A DNA stretch of 31,757 nt, taken from the NCBI GenBank assembly GCA_020650975.1, contig JAIPMN010003684.1, positions 1 through 31,757 on the forward strand. The letters are read 5' to 3'. Below the pieces are notes generated by a model that worked only from the letters and a program-made list of their open reading frames with translations, was not told where the DNA came from and made no database searches. This document shows, in pieces, positions 10,451-22,274 of this stretch (position 1 is its first letter; each line of letters opens with the position of its first letter). The stretch is from Apostichopus californicus. Taxonomy: Eukaryota; Echinodermata; Holothuroidea; Aspidochirotida; Stichopodidae. The position numbers were made by a program, and so were the translations under genes.

Positions 10451-13242
10451 GGCCTGCAACTATTTCTTTGTAGTCTCTAGTGTAGTTTATGTACATTGAC
10501 AATCACGTACACACGTCGCTACAACAAGACTGATATGTATATAGTCAAGTACATTTGACCCCAAGTTAAGACAATACTTAACTAAAATACAAGACACACC
10601 ACAATGGGAATAGTGCATGACACTAAGCATATAAACACATAGTACGTATACTAGTCCTATACCATACATTGGTTTCAATTGGTATAGAGTACGTCTTCAC
10701 TGTAACTCTGACGTCAGTTTACTTCAAAATTACGACGGCAAAGTCCGTCGTCATTGGACATTTGCTGGTTTCTACATTAACAAATACTTTTTTCTTTTCT
10801 CGTTTCGTAATTTTTTTTCCTCCTCTCCGGTTTTTGTTTAGACATCTCATGATAACAATAAGTCTTGTCTGAAAAACCCACGTCTTTAAAATGTATAGGT
10901 GTCTATAAAATACAGTTGGTTTACTAATGATAAACGGCTGGGTTGCCTCGCAGTTGACTATTTATCACTCACATCTGAGTAACAATGAGCCCATTTTCGA
11001 AATTAATTCTCCCTGTGGTTTTCATAGTAAAAAAGGAGAAACAAGACACAATCTGTTGCAACTTTAAAACAAACAACATAATGTGAGATTTATTTGATCA
11101 GAGAGAAATATAGCAGCGAGATTTCGTGATATCAGTACCATATCCGGCAGGGAACCAAAAGAACTTTTTTTCTTTCTGTATTTTTTGGGGTTTTGGTTTT
11201 GTTTTTTCGTTCTTGTTAGGGCGAAAAGATGTTTAAGTGTTAGAACGTTAACAATTTGACGGTGGATACATGAAGTCATTTTTCACATTTCTTTTGGTTG
11301 TTGTCACATTTACATAGCCTACATGTTCATGTGAAGGGCCTATAGTCATAAACCATGGCGGTTGACGTATATTGTAGTCTACCTCCCTACTTGTTAAATA
11401 AACAAAAGGTAAATTAATGTTTTAATGACTTTTTGAGTTTCTGCATACTAGATAGACTTGTGAGGAAAAATATTATAAGATCGTGCGGGAGGGAGAGCGA
11501 CAGAAAAGAAAAAAGATATTAAAATCTGTCAAAAATCCTGGTAAATTCAAAAAGGTTTTTACATTGAAGCCAATAACTTGTCCCGGCATGTAAACAAGCG
11601 TGCAGATACACGTGTGTATACAGCACTTTACGACTCGTCAAGACCGAAAAACTTAAAAGTTGTCTGGAATTTTGGTGGAAAAGACGAAATGCGATAAGAA
11701 TTTTTATGGATGAATCTTATAAACTATTATTGTATGAATCTAACTGACATAGCTTTTTATCAGAGTGACATTTTTGAGATAGATAAAATCAAATTCACTT
11801 CTGCGTGCTAATTTACTTATCAAGGTTGAAAAGATAAAGAAACAAATTTCACAAGAATCCTCTGTTTTATAATCTTGTGATGACTTCAGTGTTAGTTGTT
11901 AAGGGTAACACTATTTTAAATTCTATCATAGAAAAAATGGAGTTTTAAGGATGTGGAGTTACGATAGTAAAAGGCTCGTTGCCATAGTAACTATATCAAA
12001 CTATTTTGTCCCCTTTTCCACATTTTGAATCTAAAGCAGAATGATGCATAGCTTATACGCAAGATAATGTTTGTTTAAATTATTAACTTTATTAGGAGAT
12101 TGTGGCAATAATTTTTCAGCTTTTGTTAAAGTTCCCTAACTCCTTTTATTGAAAGTATTTTGAAACTTTAGTTTCTCAGTTATGTCAATCTGGTAAAAAT
12201 AAAAGGAGAGACAATGTTTTGCCATCAGCGACATTTTGTTTACATCAAGTATGGTAAATCGGCACTTATAAAACAGATATTTTCGCGGCAGGATGACTGA
12301 ACATAAACGAGGAGACTGTTACAAACACATCGTTGGAAAGTATCTCTCCGCAAACCCAGATAACACTGACCATGTGTTACTAAAGGTCTTTACAACCCCC
12401 ATGCGTTTTACCCAAGAGCAGCTGACACATCACCCAAAATTCAATGTTGTTTGATTGATTGATTGACCATGGACGTGTTAGTTATAGACATCAACATTTC
12501 ATACTTAAAAGCAAAGATCTTCACGTTTTGGTTGTAAACGTCTCTTTATATGTCCACGCAATATACAATGAGACCTCCACATAATTTCAAGTGTATGAAT
12601 GTAATCGTATATCGGGGTATAGGCCAATGTTCAGCTCGAAATACGTTGTTACGAGAGATACGTCTTGATAAACATGCATGAGGTTAAAAATATGAATTCA
12701 TCATGTGTTTTTGAATAAACATAAGAGTTTAGTATAATGTTGAAATTGCACACTTACTTTATGTTTACATTTCAAGGCAACCGCACAAAGAGTCTTTCCC
12801 TTCACCAAATTTGTTGTTGAGTCAAAGAAGTTGTTTTATCTAACCGAATAACTAATTTCCCGAGTACAGAAAATCTCTTGATATCCAATGGTGTATAGGT
12901 AAAGGCTATACCTATAGGATGGTATAGTTATCACTAAGATTACAAGACTGATTTATGGAACCACATGCTTTTTATATGGGCTACATTTACCAGTTTATCT
13001 GTGTTGCAATAGTACTCATGACAATGCAAAATTAAGACGTCAAAAGTCTACTCAATCTTTATTGCTGGTTTAAGATTATAGTCCATATAGGTCAAATTAT
13101 CTATGTGGGTTAACTGTTTCATTTGCGGCGCCTTGCACTGACCAGTTCGTATTGTTGCCTCTTTTTAAGGCGTGTTTGTAGATTCTTGAAGTACCAGAGC
13201 AAAGGTTAAAATCAGGGTGGAGTGGACTGGTCGTAACAAGTT
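10451..13242. other. AT-rich non-coding stretch
   Basis: No gene could be supported over about 2.8 kb. The open frames at 10487-10678 (minus), 10669-10872 (plus) and 11064-11279 (minus) lack recognised motifs, and the last is shaped by a T-rich tract at about 11166-11210. A short (TTGA)n run lies at about 12450-12466. No foldback or tandem array was noticed. Confidence 0.55.
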
Positions 13243-13356
13243 TACTCCAAGGTTAATTATTGGACTTAGATCAAACAAGACTTATTTGTATATATTTTCT
13301 ACTCCAAGGTTAATTATTGGACTTAGATCAAACAAGACTTATTTGTATATATTTTC
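13243..13356. repeat. Perfect 57-bp tandem duplication
   Basis: The 57 bp starting TACTCCAAGGTTAATTATTG at 13243-13299 are repeated without a single difference at 13300-13356. The second copy runs straight into a (TA)n tract (about 13357-13367). Perfect identity in otherwise diverged DNA means a very recent duplication by slippage or a collapsed/expanded assembly join. The assembly gap about 500 bp downstream makes the second possibility worth keeping. Confidence 0.97.
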
Positions 13357-13864
13357 TATATATATATGTAAATAATATTCTTTGCATTCAAAACATTTAC
13401 AAAGCTATATAGACTGTATATATATCTGATATCCACTTTATCATTGGATGTTTGTACCCTTTGGTTTCGGTAACTCCTTTATAGTTGCTATGGTCTATAA
13501 AGTATCATTAAAACAATATCGTAATGAGAACATATTCCCCGTAACAGACAGTAGTGATTCTGATATTGTCAAAAGTAATTGCGAATTGTTAAGATGGCAA
13601 CGCATATATGTATCCTAGTAGGTTTATTGGTAATTTGATTCTAAATCATAAAAATTAATTCCTCGTTAGCAGTGAGTTGTCAATATGAACACTGTTAACA
13701 GTGACTGCATTTGTATACAGGCATTGATATTGCAACATATTTTCCTAACAAATACAGCTCCAACTACGTCGGAGAATTTACAATATCAGTGCTGTAATAT
13801 AGTCACCATTGTCAGGTGTTGGGCTCAGTGATTGTCTAACGGGGTACATGGAACCAGTGGTTAC
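13357..13864. other. AT-rich non-coding stretch before the assembly gap
   Basis: Nothing gene-like. It begins with a short TA microsatellite and ends in the poly-G tract that borders the gap. No open frame of note crosses it. Confidence 0.6.
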
Positions 13865-13897
13865 GGGGGGGGGGGGGGGGGGNNNNNNNNNNGGGGG
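13865..13897. other. Poly-G run interrupted by a 10-N assembly gap
   Basis: Eighteen G (13865-13882) are followed by ten N (13883-13892) and five more G (13893-13897). The gap sits wholly inside a homopolymer, so the true sequence is probably a longer G tract or a G-rich repeat that the assembler could not cross. The 10-N length is conventional and says nothing about the real distance. Confidence 0.98.
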
Positions 13898-16497
13898 CGA
13901 GGTGTAGAGGCTTTGCATAAGGTGAAAGGACTACTGTGAACACATCCAAACTAAGCATTCTGTTTTCGGGTAGTGTCATGGGGCTCCGAATGATGTTAAT
14001 TTGGCACTGAATCAGTTGTTAGGCACACATGGACATGTATGGTTTCGTTTAACATGTTATGATGTTTACAGTTTATTATAAGTATTTTCACTGTCAAATG
14101 GTGTTCAAATGTTATCACAATTTTCTGTTGATTACATGAAGTTAAAAAAGATCGTCTTTTGATTGATATATTGGGGGTTTATGAAGCCATGTGATAAACT
14201 TAATATTTAGACCGGCACCAAAAGAACTGACATTATCATCTGAGTATCCCCTTAATTTAAAGGAGCATCACAAAGATTGAGTATATTTGAACATTTTGAA
14301 AACCGGTTTAGCAACTTAGACATGACTAGCACAAGTTTTGTCTAAGTCATCTTCCTTGTGACAAATCAAGACTGAATTTTTACTAAAGTAAACCTTTTAT
14401 TAGTCAGCATTGATAGAGTTTTCAACAATAACATGATAGCACTGACGTGGTACTCAGTCAAATTGTTTACTTTTACCAGCAATTATGAACGGCAACAGCG
14501 ATGTTATAAAGCAAAACATTTCACTGATTGTTATAGCTTAACTGACGTCACAAAATGGATATAGTTCCAGTTCCAAGACCTTACATTTTACAGTGTCGAT
14601 ATCGCTAGATTTTGTTTCGTTCTTTCGTTAACTTGATGGGAAACTTTATTCATGTTTAGACCGATATAATCTTCGTGATCTCTTTCAGATAATTCAATCA
14701 TAATGGTTGGATTTATGTATCTTCTGAAACATTACTTGGAAAAGACACTGATATATCTTGACAACGTTTGACTCATTTTGATCCATAACGAAGACAACAG
14801 CCAATGGATTTCAGCCAAATAGTTGAAAGAACTGTAAAGAGAACTATCAAGGAGGAATAAAGATGTTTCTCGTCATCTTCGAAAGTCTTCGCTTACGTTC
14901 TAAGGAAAGTGGGTCTCTTAATTCTTTGTGTAATGCAAACGCTGATATTGCAACTAGGGGATACATATTTAAAGGTCAAAATCTGTACGCTTACTTGTTT
15001 GTGGTCGAACTGACCGCAACGTAAAAAAAAAAGATGAGAAATATTAAAGTCAAGCTTGTTTACAATAATCAAATACTTGTCCATTCCTTTCAGACCTAAT
15101 TTGCTTTCTCTTCAGACTGATATGTATGAACGCTGTCCAAAGTGACGAAAATCTTGTCCAGAAATATAAACAGAATTTCCAGGTTTTGCAAAGGATCCAT
15201 ACAGATCGACTCAGAACATATCTTGTGTAAACTTTACGTAAGAGTCCCGTTATGTATCTGTTACAAAGCTTTGTGCCGATAGACTACTGATTTGCGCAAC
15301 ATACGTCGCGAGAAAAGGTGTTCGTAAAAGGCTGCATATTACGTCATAATGTCCTATTAGAGTAAACGCAAACGTTTTATCTCCCCTTAAACAGCCAGCG
15401 AAAAACAACAACGAAAAGTTCAAATAAACCAGAGATATACAAAGTAGAATATTGAAACTGCCTCCCTTGTTTTTCATGCAAAACGCAATTTTGGATTTTC
15501 ATAAAAAAACATCTGTCTATTTCGAATAAATTACATTATAAGCTATTTTCACATGGATAATCACAAAAGTCAACGACATCTTATTCCTGACCAAATGCCC
15601 TACAACTATTCAGTAAAGATTCAATTTAGAATTGTTTCTGGTACATATTCCAAACGTTGAAGGTAACACGATGATTCCTGGTAAAGGTTTTACAAAATGC
15701 GAGTATCTAATATTATATTACAATCGTTTAAATATTAAAATTGAAATGTAATACAGGTGGTAATAATCACACGTTTATCACAAGTTTACAGGCATGCAGT
15801 CTTTACAGGCAATCAGCAAGATGAATGCCAAAGAAATGTGGAAAGGTTATGATGATTGCAAAGCTATGCATTTTCTTAACTTTTACTTGCTTATATATGT
15901 CTATAAGATTTGGTGCTTTCATCGAATCTGAATTGAAGAAATTAAAACCGTTTTGTATTTTGGAAATGAGAGCAGCGAATACTTAAACTCAGCAACCCCA
16001 CCACATGAGAGGTTGTCCATCACATGGTATTCATTAAAACACATTGACAATAAACTATAAATAAACTATGGAATATCCTTTAGTGGGATTTGCGTCAACA
16101 TTAAATTTGCTGGTAAGCTTTTAATTAGTTTGATTTCGCCGCGTTCAGAGGTAGTTGTAAAGTCGTGTGAGAGGGCCTTGGCCTTGAAGAAGACTGTTAA
16201 CCTAACATAATAATGATAAATGTTTTTAAGGATTGGTAGACGATGCCAACATAGAAAGGGCTCACTGAGTCGTCGATGGGATCTAACAAACTAGACACTG
16301 TCATCCACTCGTTAAGGTTTCCTTTTGTCAGGACCAACAAAGACTCTGAAACATGACCATGCAAATCTCTAGATTATAAGGTCTACTTGATTACAGATGT
16401 TTAAACTAAGAGTGACGTTTAGGGAACGACAATAGGGCCAACAAGTCATTTTCTGCTTATTCTTGGTCCTTTGGTAAGACGGTAACAATGTGAACAT
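13898..16497. other. AT-rich non-coding stretch
   Basis: No supported gene. A perfect 9-bp inverted repeat, ACTTAGACA (14314-14322) and TGTCTAAGT (14339-14347), encloses 16 bp. The open frames at 14893-15084 and 15250-15477 (both minus) show no domain. The latter begins with a hydrophobic stretch that could mimic a signal peptide, but there is nothing else to support it. Confidence 0.55.
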
Positions 16498-16508
16498 CCC
16501 CCCCCCCC
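16498..16508. repeat. Poly-C homopolymer (11 C)
   Basis: A run of 11 C is followed by ACCACCACC. It lies inside the open frame on the minus strand at 16369-16596 and encodes its WWWGGG segment there, which argues that the frame is a chance one. Confidence 0.9.
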
Positions 16509-18680
16509 ACCACCATAGCTTGCTTGACTTAGGCCACATGGAACCCAATTTATGGTGTCCTATATCACATAACGTAGGGATAGCTTTAAACGACACTTTG
16601 TTAAATTAACATCACGTGACCTTATATCTGACCATGTACGTTAAACTGTTATCAAATTAGAACATACTTCTCCCAGCAAACCATTATGTGCGCAACATTC
16701 AGTTACCCAACATGGGCCGTCTTAAATAATGTCATTTGACCCCACCAAGACCTTTGGTAACAACATTATGGTTATGGAATAGTGTCTACATTCGTTGATT
16801 GAATTTACAGAAAATTTCAGACCTGTTGTTTATGGAACCAAGGTCCCTCGTGGTGAATTAATCACAGCTGAACTATCTTGTTAACGATGGTCTTTAACCT
16901 TTACATGCTGTTATAATCTCGAGAAAGGCCAGAACAGGGTTTAGTCTGACTATATATAGCTTTCATAAAAAACACAAACAAAGCAGACAAAAACATGGTT
17001 TACAACTTTCCAAGACGGATCTAGTTAATACGCAACAGAATGTTAAAGATAATCCAATATTTTTCATAACATTTTAACTTTTTTATATTTTTGTTATTTT
17101 TAAATGGAAAGTTAGCACTTATTTAACCAATGACATTAATCAAGGTCATATTAGCTCCATTATTTTAGCTACAGCTTCATCTGCATTACGGAAAATTAAC
17201 ATTGGAAAAAGTATATATAAACAACATATACAATTGAAACGCATGTTGTGACTGGAGGATATCATAAATAGACTTGTTCAAGTCGTCTTCATTACGTGTG
17301 AAAGAAACGTTGAAACTGTGATAACTCCTAAATGGAATAAAACATTTTCTCAGTTGTTAGGGGGAAGTTTTTCATGACAATTATCTGTATTCTATATTAC
17401 TTAGACCTATAATACCAGTTATGTTCATGTCTGTTTCTAAATAAACCAATCATAATCATAAAACCCACGTACATATTTTACCAATATTTTCTGCATGATT
17501 TAATTTATACCATATTCCAGTCATATTTTACATAAAAGTCTTTACCCAGATAAAGACAGACACATTTATGACCATCCAATGGACAGCGAAATTTTGACAC
17601 TTTACTTCAGGACTTCTTTTAGGAATATTTTGCAAATAAAACAAAGTGTCATAAATCATACAAATAAAGTGTTTGAGATAATTTATTTTGTCATCTTGAT
17701 TTCCCACCTAAATTAACCTGGAAGTTGTTATAAATATCTTACCCGTTACTGGGAAACCAATGAATCGACAATCCTTGACATTGCGTCAGTAATATTGTAC
17801 TTTATTAACATTATTTACGAAAGTATGAAATGCTTTGTGCAGGGTGTTTCTCATATTTATGAAGCCGAAAACAATCTTGTAGGATATAACTGGAGTATTA
17901 ATCGACTTAACTGTCAAGCGGCAAAACAATAATGTGATTGAATTAATGAAGGCGTCTTAGCCGGAGCAATGTTTACTTGGCTACTCAGAAGTACGGAACG
18001 TGTTGCGTTTTGACATTCATGTTGGGCTTAGCATGATATAAGGTAGATGCATGATGTATTAGCCATAATAACACCCGTTGGTGAGCTCAATACAACGTAT
18101 ACCATTCACAACAAACAAGTCGCCTATTCATAAATAAATGAGAGAGAGGGGAGGGACAGTTTTTAAAGCAACCAATTGTATTTTACAACTTAACCTATTG
18201 AAATTCTAGAGACCAGTGCGGTCTTTACTAGATTTATTTATCTTTCCATTCATAAACCTGCTGTATCGTTTAGTGCAAATACTATATGAAGTTGCCCTCT
18301 CGCCTTAAATGACATGATTAGCGGGTAACTATAGCTTTAGTAATTAATGACGATAAGCACATCCTCGCCTAGCCACTTATATGAGGTACTAGAGTGTGTG
18401 ATTCTTGATCGCATGCACACCCCTTTGTACCGTGAAAAGTATTCTATGTTTGTCATTTAAATTTACATATTTTACATCTTCATATTAGTTTTCCATCACC
18501 TTTACGTTAATTCTGTCATTAAATACATATATTAATAAATAATGCCCTGCCTGAGTATACAGGTATATAGCAGGTTCCATGGATACGTTTATCCCATAAA
18601 CCATGCATATCGCGTAACATATCTACAACAGTGTACATTCATCAACTGAATGACATCGCTGACCGAGAGTCATGTGAAAC
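16509..18680. other. AT-rich non-coding stretch
   Basis: No gene, foldback or tandem repeat was recognised across about 2.2 kb. A short GAGAGAGAGGGGAGGG purine tract lies near 18140-18157. Confidence 0.6.
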
Positions 18681-18700
18681 ACCCCCCACCCCCCTCCTCC
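18681..18700. repeat. C-rich tract (C-runs separated by A or T)
   Basis: The sequence ACCCCCCACCCCCCTCCTCC gives several short C-runs. On the minus strand it is G-rich with runs of six, six, two and two G, so a complete intrastrand G-quadruplex is possible only if the long runs are split. It is probably simple sequence. Confidence 0.7.
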
Positions 18701-20333
18701 AGATCTCGTATGATCATTTAATGTTAGCCTACACCACACGGCTTTAAATACATTCATGCTCTGCATCATATTCTTGTCTTGATAAAATTGTCAACTTTGA
18801 CTCACATTTGTCACAAAATAGATTCAAATTTGTTTGCTGTAAATGTAATTTTTCCCGCCTCTTCCTGATTCCATTTGATATCCCTTTTAAGCAAACCATA
18901 TTGTTTACTATATCTGACACCTTTTCTTTCCATTTTTCAGTCTTTAACGTTTTGAGAAAAAGTAAGCTATACATAATCGAACACTAGATTTAGGTATACC
19001 TTTCAAACATCAATGTGACAGTAATAGCCCTTTAAACCGACATTTTGTAAAGATTATATGTTAAAATTCCCCCCCTTACCACTCTTTTTTATACTGAAGC
19101 GAAGATAGAAGTACTGGCTATTCAAGTAAACGGTTTTAGGCTCACTTACCTTTCAAGATTTTGCCGTCTGCAAAAACGAATCTGATTCATGAAAAACGGA
19201 AAGCTTGGCACGTAATAATATTTGGAAAGTAGATCTGTGCACTTCAAAATCCCTGTAATCAGAAGAGATCTCTTTCTTCTACAAACTCTTATAAACAATT
19301 CCTTGGTTCACCTTTTCTTCTCCTATGGACATTTTTACATACAGGATGAAAACATTTCTAAGTATCAAGGTGAATTCTAGGCTAGCGGAAGGTCATGACA
19401 TCATACAGTGACGTTATAGTATATTTAGTCAACGTACGGTTAGTAAACCCTGAAAATTTGGTCTTCAGCAACTTTCCCCCTTTTTCAAGTATTTATATCG
19501 TTTGACCGCGCTTTCTCACATAAAGTCATTTATTTATTCATTCGAGATTCTGCGAACCGTTTGTTTAAAGTTTCGCCTACATATTCGCCCTGTTATCGTT
19601 TAATGATTGTTCACGGTTCCCATTGAAATTTACGATCAATTGGAAATTACATGTCACAATATTAGCTTCAACTTTCTTTCTTAAGCTCTTACAATTTTTT
19701 TTACAGCCGATAGTTAAACCCGTGTTACATTTCAACATAGTTTGTAAACATAGTTTCGTCGCCGTTTGACGTATCATTTGTACTCCATTTGACATATATC
19801 TCACACACTTCAGAAACTCAGCGATTGATACACAGCTTCCTACCATGAAGGTGACTCCTTGAGTCCTTCGTTTGGGACTTTTCTTTAAGTCCATTATGTA
19901 TCTGATGTTCTTTATTGCAAATTATATTTACTTTGTCAAACGGCTGCATAAAACGTGCATGGTATTAGATTTCACGCCTACCGTCAATAAGGAGTTCTAT
20001 AATCTAAATGTGCGAAAGTTGGTTTAGGTGATGTTACGTTTTCACTAGCAATTCTTCCAATTATTTTGCCATATCATGCCGTGACATTAATGACTCTTAT
20101 TGCGTCAATATCAATAACATGATTCACACCTAGAAGAATGACATATTGACAATTATATCACCTTACCTTTCATGTGCCCTTTTCCTTCGTTTTCATGAAA
20201 CACTTAACTGCAATATGGCAAATGAGATATATACTCCACTGGAATGAATATATGACGTGCAATATTACTGTCATATTATCGGCTTTACGCTATAGTATTA
20301 ATAATCATGTAAATTTGTTACATAACAGCGGAC
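18701..20333. other. AT-rich non-coding stretch with two unrecognised open frames
   Basis: The longest open frame is on the minus strand, 19577-19894 (105 codons). Its translation is basic at the start (KKSPKRRTQG) and cysteine-containing but matches no family I know. No poly-A signal, splice junction or codon pattern supports expression. A second frame at 18744-18974 (minus, 76 codons) is lysine-rich and also unrecognised. These could be fragments of a diverged element, but nothing beyond openness supports that. Confidence 0.5.
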
Positions 20334-20425
20334 TTGTAGTACGGGTACAACATCACGATAACGAGTACAATCCCTTTGTATGAGTCAGAATACGAGTACA
20401 AAGCTGTACACGCGAGTACGACTAA
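20334..20425. repeat. Cluster of short CGAGTAC-type repeats
   Basis: The heptamer CGAGTAC occurs three times (in AACGAGTACAATC, TACGAGTACAAAG and CGCGAGTACGAC). Related GTAC words (AGTACGGGTACAAC, GCTGTACACG) lie between them, so GTAC appears about six times in 90 bp. Spacing is irregular (roughly 30 and 22 bp). The cluster directly precedes the large inverted repeat at 20443 and may be part of that element's flank. Confidence 0.55.
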
Positions 20426-20442
20426 CGATTCTCGCAATAGTA

Positions 20443-21188
20443 AATTTATCTGACCGTGTGATGGTTAACTAACACATTGTCCTGACGGTGTCACTCATGA
20501 GGTCAATGTACTCATGTTTAAGTTTAAAAACAAAACACCACCACACCCCTTGACATCATTGTACTCTAAGCTTGGCTGTATATGCGCTGTGTACTATAGA
20601 TTTACAATATGCCTCCAATGTAAGAGTTAAGTCTATGCTGGAATACTAGAAAGAGTGCGGATTAACTGTTAGTCTATGTCAAAACTACCAACGAAAGTCA
20701 TGTGTTTAATGCGTGTATCCCTAAAACAATAGCTGCATATAGTACTGTAATATTACCCATGCAATTCCTATGTCACTGTACATTATTTACTAATAATGCG
20801 TGTTTATTATTTCTAAGAAGCGGTGTATATTAAGTGTTAACTTACCAATGCATGATTAACACTATACTGTGTTGCGTTTCAAGTTGCTGTATATCTTACC
20901 ATGATATTAACAATACAGGTTTTATGTCGCTGTTATATAGCATTAATCATAACAATAGTACATATGTAATTGGTTGTCACTATAGTCTGGGAATAAAGTT
21001 AATCACACGTGAACTCTTTATTCATCTGTTTGTATTGAACACAATAGCGCGTACAACCAAGCTTAGAGTACGACAATGTCAAGTGGAGTATTGGTGTTTT
21101 GTTTTTAAACTTAAAAATGAGTACATTGACCTCAGGAGTGACACCAGGACAATGTGTTATAGTTAACCATCACACGGTCAGATAAATT
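20443..21188. mobile_element. Large inverted repeat (746 bp), probable foldback element
   Basis: The left arm begins AATTTATCTGACCGTGTGAT at 20443. The reverse complement of the right end (21188 leftwards) begins with the same 20 bases and continues GGTTAACT. Over about 150 bp each (20443 to about 20593 and about 21038 to 21188) the arms stay alignable with scattered mismatches and small indels, sharing blocks such as GAGGTCAATGTACTCAT, TAAGTTTAAAAACAAAACACC and GTACTCTAAGCTTGG. The central 450 bp are only weakly self-complementary. The open frame at 20834-21166 (plus, 110 codons) lies partly in the right arm and has no transposase motif. No clear target-site duplication was found, so a local inverted duplication remains possible. 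The arm divergence suggests an old element or independently decaying arms. Confidence 0.85.
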
Positions 21189-21878
21189 GTCATTAGCCCC
21201 AGGGTTGACAAGTGGGGAACATCTGACTACAGCTCCGAGCCCCGGGCCTAATAAGGTGGACCGGGGAATATGGGATAAACAATAATGTAATATAATTTTC
21301 ATAATGTATTTGAGGAAAAATATGAAGACATTTTTTTAAAAAGGGGGACCTAGTGACATAATTGTTACAGAGGCCCGACCCTCGGTTCTCGATGGCCCGA
21401 TGAGACATCTACCGTGGTTAAACTCATTAAAACGGTATTGTATGCATGCATTCCATTTTGTATATTGTGTAACATGTATTGTATACACACGGAAAGCCAA
21501 TTATATAGTTCCTTTATAAACTATGGTAATAATGATACCTAGAATATTGTGTATTAACGTAAATCAGTGACTCGTACCGAGTGTTCTGTTTGCAAACTAC
21601 TTATCTCATTTAATTTGTCATCGGTCTCTTTGGCGTTGGGAGTGTCGAACCGCAAGTCGATGATAACATATAGACCCTATCTAATATAGTTAGATTACTG
21701 TATTAATTCCAGTACACATGTTAATATCTCTCTGAGAATGGCTTGCATGCATCAGTTTCTCTACTCCAATTGACAACTTAAAGGAGAAGCAAAGCAAAAT
21801 CAACTGATGGTACAGGCTATATAGGGAGCAACGACTAATCAAATGTATACGGCCTACAATAACATAAACTGATAATAT
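21189..21878. other. Non-coding stretch between two foldback structures
   Basis: No supported gene. A GC-richer patch at about 21220-21265 (including GAGCCCCGGGCC) and another at about 21370-21400 stand out in AT-rich surroundings. They account for the open frame at 21193-21408 (minus, 71 codons), which I do not recognise. Confidence 0.5.
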
Positions 21879-22044
21879 ACAAATAATGAATGGTTATGAG
21901 TGCAATAGTGCAAATATTTCATGAGTTGAAAGATGGAATGTTCCATTCAACGAGGCGCAGCCGAGTTGAATGGAAAAAAAATTACATCTTTCAACGAATG
22001 AAATATTTGCACTATTGCACGAATGGAAACCATTCATTATTTGT
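21879..22044. mobile_element. Near-perfect foldback (166 bp) with GC-rich apex
   Basis: ACAAATAATGAATGGTT at 21879-21895 is the exact reverse complement of the right end (22028-22044). Inside, GTGCAATAGTGCAAATATTT is also repeated exactly in inverted orientation, followed by CAT, then GTTGAAAGATG, then CCATTCAAC. The apex is GAGGCGCAGCCGAG, the only GC-rich spot. Almost the whole segment can pair, giving a hairpin of about 70 bp with a few bulges. Overlapping open frames on both strands here (21890-22075 plus, 21894-22142 minus) are by-products of the symmetry. No terminal duplication was identified. It looks like a MITE or an internal hairpin of a larger non-autonomous element extending to 22274. 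Confidence 0.9.
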
Positions 22045-22274
22045 TTTATACAACACCTCCAAATTTGGAATATAATTGGATGTAAAATGCACTCATGCAA
22101 CAGATTGTTTTGAACAGACAGGTTTCTCTGCTCTCTTACCATTGAAAAAAAGTGCTATCAGAAAAGTATAACGCATGGTTCTATTTCATAGAGTGCAATT
22201 GAGCGGATTTTGAATGCAATCGACGAGCAATTGACCAATCAAATGGCCGGAATATAATTAGGTGTTGTATAATA
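22044..22274. mobile_element. Second non-autonomous element segment with 15-bp terminal inverted repeats
   Basis: TTTTATACAACACCT at 22044-22058 faces AGGTGTTGTATAATA at 22260-22274. These are inverted copies differing at one base. The two ends also share the direct motif GGAATATAATT(G/A)G (about 22067 and about 22249). The interior includes GAGTGCAATTGAGCGG and TTGACCAATCAAATGGCCGG, of a style often seen in non-autonomous DNA transposons of marine invertebrates. The left end overlaps the last base of the 166-bp foldback, so the two may be one composite element (about 21879-22274) rather than neighbours. There is no coding capacity. Confidence 0.6.

Noticed and set aside
15250..15477. Minus-strand frame with a hydrophobic N-terminal stretch as a secreted peptide
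   Set aside because: A hydrophobic stretch is common in translated AT-rich DNA; no cleavage site, cysteine pattern or neighbouring exon supports it.
19577..19894. 105-codon minus-strand open frame as a gene
   Set aside because: No recognised domain, no splice or promoter context, and a length reachable by chance in 32 kb; the translation resembles no family I know.
20834..21166. 110-codon plus-strand open frame as a transposase of the inverted repeat
   Set aside because: It lies partly in the right arm, has no catalytic D-D-E pattern or DNA-binding motif, and is far shorter than a transposase.
21890..22142. Open frames on both strands across the 166-bp foldback
   Set aside because: The self-complementary sequence makes both strands open at once; the translations mirror the palindrome and are not proteins.
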